Shown here: one piece after another, positions 27,267 to 33,065 of the stretch | Layout: every line of letters starts with the position of its first letter | Position numbering within the stretch: position 1 is the stretch's first letter | Assembly: GCF_015291645.1 (NCBI RefSeq) | Contig: NZ_CP030055.1 | Location: 6,200,001 to 6,264,000, forward strand | Origin: Bradyrhizobium sp. CCBAU 53340 | GTDB taxonomy: Bacteria; Pseudomonadota; Alphaproteobacteria; Rhizobiales; Xanthobacteraceae | DNA length: 64,000 nt | Reading direction: 5' to 3' | The notes under the pieces: generated by a model | Seen by the model: the letters and a program-made list of their open reading frames with translations, nothing else | Database searches by the model: none | What the model was told of the DNA's origin: nothing | Program-made: the position numbers and the translations under genes

Positions 27267-27391
27267 GGCACACCTGGGTTCGGAGCGGGTGATAAATGAC
27301 CTGAGACGCGCAAGTCCACTTGTCGGTTGCAGAGGAGCGCTCCGTCAACCGAGATCACAGTGAATGCTCAATTTTCCCTAAACAGAGGAAG

Positions 27392-27425
27392 TCCGCTCTG
27401 GGTCACAATCGGTCCTGTCATCGCT
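27392..27425 (+). repeat. Dispersed repeat, left-end fragment
   Basis: TCCGCTCTGGGTCACAATCG resembles the repeat start, then diverges. About 100 bases upstream of the tyrosine recombinase gene. Confidence 0.4.
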
Positions 27426-27525
27426 CGAATTGGTCCCAAGTACGTCTCCAATCGTCTCAAAGCGGGCGTGGGATCGGAAGGGCTCCGGCTGAAAATGACC
27501 AGCCTCACTAGATGAGGAGGTCAAC

Positions 27526-28137
27526 ATGACCGACATCCCAAGCACCATCCCTGCCATCTCGAGACACGTTCCTTGGAACAAGGGGAAGATCATCGGCGCA
27601 AAGCCGCCGCTCCGTCCCAAGCACGTCTGGTCAATCCGAACCAAGCTACAGGTCGAAGGCCGAACGCGTGATCTGGCGCTGTTCAACGTCGCCATCGATA
27701 GCAAGCTGCGCGGCTGCGATGTCGTCGCATTGAGAGTCGATGACGTTGCGCCGGGCGGGTATACGGCGGATCGCGCGGTCGTCCGACAGAAGAAGACCGG
27801 CCGGCCAGTCAAGTTTGAACTGACGGAATCAACCCGGCAGGCAATCGACGACTACCTGCGGTTTGCGGGCAAGAAGCCAGGAGAATACCTGTTCACCGGG
27901 CGGCGGCTGAGTAGACATATGACGACCCGCCAGTATGCCCGCCTCCTATCCCGATGGCTCGCCGACATCGGATTGGATCCGCATCTGTTCGGGACGCATT
28001 CCCTTCGCCGGACCAAGGCGACCTTGATCTATCGCCGAACCGGCAACCTGCGGGCCGTACAGCTCCTTCTGGGGCATACTAAGATCGAGAGCACCGTTCG
28101 ATATCTCGGCATCGAGGTAGACGACCCCTCGCGATAG
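27526..28137 (+). CDS. Minimal tyrosine recombinase/integrase
   Basis: 203 aa, with GAGGAGG seven bases before the ATG. The catalytic set appears complete: Arg62 (LRGCDVVAL), Lys89/90 (RQKKTGRP), His158 and Arg161 (HSLRRTK), His184 (LLGHTKI) and Tyr193 (VRYLG). It is short for an integrase: the N-terminal arm and most of the core-binding domain are missing, so only about 45 residues precede the catalytic domain. Probably active in strand exchange if DNA binding suffices, but the target site is unknown. It sits in the middle of the repeat-rich island. Confidence 0.85.
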   Translation: MTDIPSTIPAISRHVPWNKGKIIGAKPPLRPKHVWSIRTKLQVEGRTRDLALFNVAIDSKLRGCDVVALRVDDVAPGGYTADRAVVRQKKTGRPVKFELTESTRQAIDDYLRFAGKKPGEYLFTGRRLSRHMTTRQYARLLSRWLADIGLDPHLFGTHSLRRTKATLIYRRTGNLRAVQLLLGHTKIESTVRYLGIEVDDPSR

Positions 28138-28163
28138 CAGAACAAGTTGACGTCTGATTTTGG

Positions 28164-28192
28164 GGGCAGAGCAGACAGGCTCTGCTCTGCCC
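28164..28192. repeat. Perfect 12-bp hairpin after the recombinase gene
   Basis: GGGCAGAGCAGA and TCTGCTCTGCCC enclose the loop CAGGC. It stands 27 bases after the recombinase stop. No T-run follows, so it could be a weak terminator or a recombinase-related site. Confidence 0.6.
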
Positions 28193-28198
28193 TTACTG

Positions 28199-28226
28199 GC
28201 GGCTTCGGGCCAGAAGGAGACATTCT
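28199..28226 (+). repeat. Dispersed repeat, right-end fragment
   Basis: GGCTTCGGGCCAGAAGGAGACATT corresponds to the right block (GGGCCA then a GACATT block) of the full copies. TGATATGAATAGAGGCCAGCC and AACTGAAGCG follow at 28254, just before the gene at 28297. Confidence 0.5.
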
Positions 28227-28296
28227 CTACTTAGGACATTCTTCCTTTAACCTGATATGAATAGAGGCCAGCCAACTGAAGCGGCGGTATCGTTCA

Positions 28297-28869
28297 ATGA
28301 GCGGTGAAATTGTCATCCCCCCAGAACAGCGTATCAAAGTTGTTGAACGTGAAGACGGGAAAGCCCGTCTCGTTATCTTCTCGCAACGGCCAGAGACCTA
28401 CCAATTCGCGGTTGAGACAGATTGGGAAGACGAGGGCTACGCTTGGAAGGTGATGTCCGGAGTATCTGGTATTTACAGCAGTCCAGAGGACGCCGAACGT
28501 GACGCGAAGCAAGAAATTCGATGGGTTCGCGATCAGTTGGCAAAAGACAACCCGACTAAAGGCGCCAACGAGGTCCCGGCGTTCTTTGTGAAAGCACCCC
28601 GCTCCATGGCACTCCGCGACTTTGCCGAGCATCTTGCGAAATTAGCACAGTCGGACCGGTGGGAAGAGCGAGATAGTGTAAACTACCCCGATGGCTATTA
28701 CTTTCGGCAATGCTTTGGTCAGCTAGAGATCGTCGCGCAAATTGCGGACGGTACCGAATTCTCAGATGCTGATTTTTTGATTTGGGTCCGCAAGGGCGAA
28801 GACATGGATAGGCGCACGGAAGCGCTGGCGAACATGCTCGTTCAATCCGGTTACGTACTCATCGGCTAA
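28297..28869 (+). CDS. Hypothetical protein
   Basis: 190 aa, acidic, soluble, no signal peptide or membrane segment. N-terminal half is beta-rich with RLVIFSQRPETYQFAVETDW and ends in an Asp/Glu-rich helix; the C-terminal half has FADFA-like and WEERDSVNYPDGYYF. No family recognised. Codon use looks less GC-biased than core genes. It is bracketed by a repeat fragment upstream and a full repeat copy 22 bases downstream. Confidence 0.65.
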   Translation: MSGEIVIPPEQRIKVVEREDGKARLVIFSQRPETYQFAVETDWEDEGYAWKVMSGVSGIYSSPEDAERDAKQEIRWVRDQLAKDNPTKGANEVPAFFVKAPRSMALRDFAEHLAKLAQSDRWEERDSVNYPDGYYFRQCFGQLEIVAQIADGTEFSDADFLIWVRKGEDMDRRTEALANMLVQSGYVLIG

Positions 28870-28891
28870 TCCGTACTTGCTCGCAGGTTGT

Positions 28892-28997
28892 CTGCTTCGG
28901 GTCACGAACTGAACTCAGTAGCCCGCATAACGAAGGTCGCCTTACCTTCGGGAAGCAGACATCGACTCATATTTGGGCGCAGGCCAGCAACGGGCCA
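28892..28997 (+). repeat. Dispersed repeat, copy 4; identical half of a 106-bp direct repeat
   Basis: Starts CTGCTTCGGGTCACGAACTG and ends GGCCAGCAACGGGCCA; 106 bp match the copy at 29517 with a single difference (G versus A near 28976). The family resemblance continues with AAGGCTGACATTG to about 29010, and TTGATAGAGTAGCGAACTG follows near 29022. Confidence 0.9.
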
Positions 28998-29093
28998 AAG
29001 GCTGACATTGCAGGCATAGTTTGATAGAGTAGCGAACTGCACCTATAGTACACCTTAGGTGGCTTCAATGAGGGCAAGCGTGGGATTTCGAAA

Positions 29094-29504
29094 TTGGCAG
29101 GTATCGCTCCCGAGAGTTTGGCGCGTCTTCGACGCCAGTGGTTCGGCTCCGTCTATGAGATTGCGGATTTAGGCTATCAGCGCCGAACTTGGCTCACGCC
29201 GCCAACCAGCAGTCCGCATTGGTCGTATGTAGAGTTTTGCTGCTCATATCCTGACGCTGATCAGCTTCAGTTTGCGCGGGACCATGGACATCTGAGTTCC
29301 AAAGAATTCGACCTCTTGTCCGCCCTCGGTGAGGCGATCATCTCCCATAAAGCGAACGATGACTGCGACGACGGCGCAATCTTGGAAGACCCTGACTGGC
29401 ATGCAGTGGTCGCAAAGGCCGAAACTGTTCGACAGCAGCTGCTTGCCATCATAGCGGACACGGTCGAGCGCAATTATCTGACAGGGGATATGGGTGCCGC
29501 GTGA
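29094..29504 (+). CDS. Hypothetical protein between two identical repeats
   Basis: 136 aa from a TTG at 29094; no good ribosome site is visible and the start is uncertain. An ATG at 29068 is in another frame, so a frameshift near the 5' end is possible. Acidic, soluble, with two adjacent Cys (VEFCCSYPD) and a C-terminal helical part (VRQQLLAIIADTVERNYL). No family recognised. It is enclosed by the two near-identical 106-bp repeats. Confidence 0.5.
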   Translation: MAGIAPESLARLRRQWFGSVYEIADLGYQRRTWLTPPTSSPHWSYVEFCCSYPDADQLQFARDHGHLSSKEFDLLSALGEAIISHKANDDCDDGAILEDPDWHAVVAKAETVRQQLLAIIADTVERNYLTGDMGAA

Positions 29505-29516
29505 TCCGCAAGATGA

Positions 29517-29622
29517 CTGCTTCGGGTCACGAACTGAACTCAGTAGCCCGCATAACGAAGGTCGCCTTACCTTCGGGAAGCAGACATCGACTCATATTTG
29601 AGCGCAGGCCAGCAACGGGCCA
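29517..29622 (+). repeat. Dispersed repeat, copy 5; second half of the 106-bp direct repeat
   Basis: Same as the copy at 28892 apart from one base, starting 625 bases later. Family resemblance continues with CAAGCCGACCTTG to about 29637. It begins 12 bases after the stop of the gene it follows. Confidence 0.9.
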
Positions 29623-29650
29623 CAAGCCGACCTTGTGCAAGACGGTCAAA

Positions 29651-29905
29651 TCAGATTCTTGCCCTGGCCTCGTATCGCCCCGCCACACACTTGTAGCGAT
29701 CGATGTGCCAATCGTCGGACCGGTAGATTGGATGGTTCGCCTTCCATTGCGCCAAGGACGCCTGGCCGCCGATCATGCAGCTTTGAAATGTGACGCCCGC
29801 ATCTAAGGAGGAGTTTGTGACGAGCACCTCAGTACAGTCTGAAGCGGACAAATGGCAAAGCACGGCAACGACGGTGACGAACATGATTTGATATCCGGAA
29901 TTCAT
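29651..29905 (-). CDS. Small secreted Cys-rich protein
   Basis: 84 aa from ATG 29905. N-terminal hydrophobic stretch IMFVTVVAVLCHLSAS is a probable signal peptide; the mature part has Cys in DCTEV, QSCMIGG and YKCVAG plus the motif AQWKANHPIY and WHIDRYKC. The spacing suggests a small disulfide-bonded extracytoplasmic protein; I recall similar short proteins in Bradyrhizobium, function unknown. It lies downstream of the GG-leader peptide on the same strand. Confidence 0.65.
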   Translation of the reverse strand: MNSGYQIMFVTVVAVLCHLSASDCTEVLVTNSSLDAGVTFQSCMIGGQASLAQWKANHPIYRSDDWHIDRYKCVAGRYEARARI

Positions 29906-30076
29906 AGTCGTCTGAAATCGAAAGCAATATGCATGTAATCTAGCAGATAAATTTCACGGATGCCAAGAACCGCGAGGCCCTCATTTCGACGGCTGGGTCG
30001 CAAGCTCGGGGTGGCCAGCAGCAGAAGTCAACGTGGGCTGAAATGAAAGGGGCCGCCCACTGAGGCAGTCCCACTC

Positions 30077-30253
30077 TCAACCTTGGCCTTGAGTAAGTTG
30101 CTGCAAGATCTGTTGAAACATCTGGGCCGGGACGTTCTGACCGCCAGATGTTGGTTCTTTACGGCACACCCCCTCAACGGCCCCTTTGACGCCGCCGCCA
30201 CTCACATTCGCCAACTCGGCGAAGCTCAGTTCGCGATTGTTGCTGCTCATCAT
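30077..30253 (-). CDS. Double-glycine leader peptide (bacteriocin/RiPP-like precursor)
   Basis: 58 aa from ATG 30253 (a second ATG follows directly); AAGGAG stands seven bases upstream and fixes this start against the longer frame. Residues 1-20 read MMSSNNRELSFAELANVSGG: ELS, EL and V-GG fit the double-glycine leader pattern cut by C39-peptidase ABC exporters. The remaining 38 residues form a Gly/Gln-rich core with one Cys (Cys30) and a helix QMFQQILQQLTQ. No exporter, immunity or modification gene is in the window, so its function is open. Confidence 0.65.
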   Translation of the reverse strand: MMSSNNRELSFAELANVSGGGVKGAVEGVCRKEPTSGGQNVPAQMFQQILQQLTQGQG

Positions 30254-30570
30254 GGTCCGGCTCCTTGCTTGGCGTTTGGCCATTGATCTTGAACGAGCAT
30301 GCCTGTTGGCTCGCACCAAAACCATGACGGGCGTCACATTCCAAAACAGGCCAGTGGAATTATCAGACCAAGCCACTGAGGTCGGACACAGGCAGTAATG
30401 CTCTGGTCAAGCATGGAATTTCTGCTTGACGCCGAAAGCTGACATTGGCGCATCTCTGAGTACACGCCCTGGCGAGCGAAGCCGTAGCGTCGATTTGACC
30501 TGAATCAATTGTCGCCGGGATCTCAATTACTACGATCGCAGCAACGATAAATCAGGGAAGGGAGGCCTCC
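30254..30570. other. 317-base gap between GG-peptide and LigB gene
   Basis: Contains the ribosome site of the GG-peptide (plus-strand 30258-30280), a weakly matching remnant of the dispersed repeat around 30400-30455 (GCCGAAAGCTGACATTGGCG), and the FNR/FixK-type promoter of the dioxygenase at 30495-30543. No gene seen. Confidence 0.5.
30495..30543 (+). promoter_or_regulatory. FNR/FixK-type box and -10 for the LigB-type dioxygenase
   Basis: TTGACCTGAATCAA (30495-30508) fits TTGAT-N4-ATCAA in 9 of 10 positions. TACGAT at 30531-30536 is a -10 candidate; a start near 30542 puts the box centre at about -41, as for class II activation. Confidence 0.55.
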
Positions 30571-31416
30571 GTGGGAGAGATCGTGCTGGCCGCCAAGATC
30601 GCGCACGTCCCCTCGATCATGATTTCCGAACGGGAAGGTCCCCTGAAGGGGAAGCGCGCTGCCGCGATTGCGGCCCTGCGCGAGATCGGCAGGCGGGCGC
30701 GCGAGCGAGGCGCCGACACATTTCTGGTGTTCGACACGCACTGGATTTCAAATTTCGGCTGTCACATGAACGCGAATGCGCGTCATCGCGGCGTCTACAC
30801 CAGCCATGAAGCTCCCCACATGATCCAGAACATGGCGTACGATTATCCGGGCGATCCCGAGCTTGGCGATGCAATCGCGGCAGAAGCCGCCAAGGACGGG
30901 CTTCAGGTGCTGGCACACAAGGTCGAGACCTTGCCGCTCGAATACGGGACCATCGTGCCGATGCACTACATGAACGAACGCGGCTGGGCCCGCGTCCTCT
31001 CGGTCGCCGCGCCGATCTTCGCCACCGTCGAGGAGAACCGCAAATTCGGGGCCGCTTGTGCCAGGGCGATCGCGGCGTCCGATCGCAAGGTCGCCGTGCT
31101 CGCGTCCGGCTCGATGTCGCACAAGCTCGTATCCAACGAGCAGGTCGGCGATGGACAATGGGAACAAATTGGCAGCGAATTCAACCGGCAGATGGACCTG
31201 CGGGTTCTCGACCTCTGGAAGGAGCGGCGCTATGCCGAATTCGTCCGCATGCTTCCGGAGTATTCGACCAAGTGCAACGGCGAAGCCTTGATGGCGGACA
31301 CGCACATGATGTTCGGGCTGCTGGGATGGGACGGCTACAGGGGGGAAACCGAGTTGCTGTGCCCCTACTTCCCGTCGTCAGGCAGCGGCCAGATCATTGC
31401 TGAACACCATCTCTGA
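30571..31416 (+). CDS. LigB-type (class III) extradiol dioxygenase
   Basis: 281 aa from GTG 30571, preceded by GGGAGG at five to six bases. The early AAKIAHVPSIM supplies the iron-ligand His; VFDTHW and LPLEYGTIVPMHYM, with ASGSMSHKL later, match the class III catechol dioxygenases of the 3,4-dihydroxyphenylacetate 2,3-dioxygenase and LigB group. It would open a catecholic ring next to the hydroxyls using Fe(II) and O2; substrate not fixed. No other pathway genes are contiguous. It is headed by an FNR/FixK-type box. Confidence 0.85.
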   Translation: MGEIVLAAKIAHVPSIMISEREGPLKGKRAAAIAALREIGRRARERGADTFLVFDTHWISNFGCHMNANARHRGVYTSHEAPHMIQNMAYDYPGDPELGDAIAAEAAKDGLQVLAHKVETLPLEYGTIVPMHYMNERGWARVLSVAAPIFATVEENRKFGAACARAIAASDRKVAVLASGSMSHKLVSNEQVGDGQWEQIGSEFNRQMDLRVLDLWKERRYAEFVRMLPEYSTKCNGEALMADTHMMFGLLGWDGYRGETELLCPYFPSSGSGQIIAEHHL

Positions 31417-31425
31417 GGAAAGCCC

Positions 31426-31590
31426 TTGCTCGTCTTTCTGTTCCTCATCTTCGCACCGCTCGCCGCATTCGCGATGAGATATCTCCGGCTGGCCGATATC
31501 AGCGGAGACTGGCAGACGGCCGACCGCTCGAGCGCCGGCCTGCTGCAGCCCCTCGCCCCGCCCGAGCCGGCCGTGTTCGGCGTGTCATGA
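31426..31590 (+). pseudogene. 54-codon frame, possible DUF3750 N-terminal remnant
   Basis: Begins at TTG 31426, five bases after GAGGAA and nine after the dioxygenase stop, in the same frame. It has one membrane helix (LVFLFLIFAPLAAFAMRYL) and then GDWQTADRSSAGLLQP. The combination of helix and W-x-ADxSSxG-L resembles my memory of DUF3750 N-termini, whose full length is over 200 aa; here a stop comes after 54. Either a remnant or a genuine small membrane protein. Confidence 0.4.
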
Positions 31591-31637
31591 CAGGTTGCTA
31601 GCTTCGCATCCGGTCGATCAACACGAAAGGACAATCC

Positions 31638-31856
31638 ATGGAATTGAAAGCCGGCGACATCGTCATGCTGAAATCGGGCGGCCAGCCGCTGACCGTCGCG
31701 GAGGTCAAGGGCGAGGACGTGCTCTGCCTCTGGATGGGCATGGAAGGCGACCTCTTCCGCGAGACGCTGCCGCTCGCCACCCTCATTCAGGTGGAAGAGG
31801 AAGAGGATGAGGAGGAGGACGAGGAAGAGGAAGAGGACGACGAGGACGATGAGTAG
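31638..31856 (+). CDS. DUF2158 (YodC-like) small protein with acidic tail
   Basis: 72 aa; GGACAATCC precedes the ATG. Residues 1-50 are the DUF2158 domain (GDIVMLKSGGQPLTV and VLCLWM), a small SH3-like fold of unknown function. From residue 51 to the end the protein is almost only Glu and Asp, coded by a purine-only GA tract at about 31793-31853. Such tails are unusual for this family, where the domain usually ends the protein. Confidence 0.8.
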   Translation: MELKAGDIVMLKSGGQPLTVAEVKGEDVLCLWMGMEGDLFRETLPLATLIQVEEEEDEEEDEEEEEDDEDDE

Positions 31857-31885
31857 GCAGCACCGGACTTCGTGCGCCGCAAACG

Positions 31886-32959
31886 TCAATCCAGCGGCAC
31901 GTTCAGCCTGGTGCCTTTGACGACGATGCCGCCGCGGTTGCCGATCTCGATCGAGCCATAGCGCTGCCTGAAGCAGTCGGGCAGCGGCCGGTCGCCCTCC
32001 ATGCTGAGCCAGAGGCGCAGCAAATGGCGCTTCTGGCTTGCATCGGGCCAGTCGCGGAATCCGGTGCGGTCGTGCAGCAGCGCGTGATTGTAGACGAACT
32101 GCATGTCTCCCGGCTGAAGCCGCATGGCGACATGCAGATTGGGGTCATTGGCGAGCGCATCGAAGAGATCGAGCGCCTCGATCCGATCAGGCGTCAGTCT
32201 CGGCGCATCGGGAAAGCGCTGCGCGCTGTCGATATATTGGCGCTGATAGAACCCGGTGAGGAATCCCGCATGCCAGTTCAGCACCGGGATTTCGAGATAG
32301 GGCTTTTCGTTCTCCGGCACCTCGCCGCGCCGGTCCGTCGCGATCGGCTCGAACAGGAGAGCGGCAAGGTCGGGACGCCTGGCGAACATCTTGTTGTAGA
32401 TGGTCGAGGTGCTGACGAGGAGAGAATCCCCTCCCTCCATCGCCTCGCGAATGCACAACAGGCCGACAACGTCGGACGAATCCGTGTGGAACGTCTGTCG
32501 TTCCGACGTCTGGTAAATCCTGACGTTCGGATCCCCCGCGTCGGCACCGATGTCGCGGACATGACCGAGAATGTGCCCCGCTGCATTCTGCGACCGTGCC
32601 GATCCCAGATGCGCGCCCACCCCGCAAAAGATCGTCGCGGCAAACTTTTGGCTGTAGTTTGCCACCAGAAGGCCGCGGATCACTTCGAAGCCCAGGCCCG
32701 TCAGGAGCCTGGACTTGAGCTCCTCCAGATGGGCGCTGAGGCGAGGAAGCGGAAAGCTTTCCTTGGTGATCTCGGCGATCTCCTTGCCGCTGCCAAGATA
32801 GGCTTCAGCGGCACTCTCGAGTTCAGCTATCTCGCTGGCAGAAAGCGACACCAGCCATCGCTCAGGATGGACGCTCATCTCCTTGCCCAGCCAGGCAGAC
32901 GGGATGTCGACCTTGCCCGCAGGGCGATTGATCCCACGGGGCACCGAGATCGCATTCAT
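31886..32959 (-). CDS. TauD/TfdA family Fe(II)/2-oxoglutarate dioxygenase
   Basis: 357 aa with AGGAG upstream of ATG. The iron ligands are in FHTDSSD (His158, Asp160) and VYNHALLHDR (His near 300), with the 2-oxoglutarate Arg in HLLRLWLSM. Longer than taurine dioxygenase (about 280 aa); the type with IRGLLV and GHVRD is often seen next to catabolic oxygenases. Substrate unknown. It follows the flavin hydroxylase gene on the same strand after about 106 bases and may be part of one unit. Confidence 0.87.
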   Translation of the reverse strand: MNAISVPRGINRPAGKVDIPSAWLGKEMSVHPERWLVSLSASEIAELESAAEAYLGSGKEIAEITKESFPLPRLSAHLEELKSRLLTGLGFEVIRGLLVANYSQKFAATIFCGVGAHLGSARSQNAAGHILGHVRDIGADAGDPNVRIYQTSERQTFHTDSSDVVGLLCIREAMEGGDSLLVSTSTIYNKMFARRPDLAALLFEPIATDRRGEVPENEKPYLEIPVLNWHAGFLTGFYQRQYIDSAQRFPDAPRLTPDRIEALDLFDALANDPNLHVAMRLQPGDMQFVYNHALLHDRTGFRDWPDASQKRHLLRLWLSMEGDRPLPDCFRQRYGSIEIGNRGGIVVKGTRLNVPLD

Positions 32960-33065
32960 GGTGTTGGCTCCTGGGAAGATTGGTCGTCAGATGAGGGGGA
33001 CTTGCCAACGATATTGAAGTTTGCGCGCCACGCAAGCTGACGCTTCGTGGCCTTCGCCCAACCAC

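Noticed and set aside
28029..28223. Minus-strand frame with SALPPKSDV-type peptide after the recombinase
   Set aside because: Translation of a repeat fragment; peptides of this sort recur in spurious Bradyrhizobium gene calls.
28892..29622. CRISPR array
   Set aside because: Repeats are 106 bp, only two are near-identical, and the spacing is gene-sized; no cas genes.
29501..29806. A frame of about 100 codons covering the second 106-bp repeat
   Set aside because: Its codons are the repeat itself and then the antisense of the secreted protein at 29651; likely to be called by software but not real.
22381..30570. Integron interpretation of the repeat-rich island
   Set aside because: The recombinase lacks an N-terminal arm, no attC-like pair of core sites was found around the genes, and the repeats lack the R' and R'' boxes. 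Kept only as a hypothesis in the findings.
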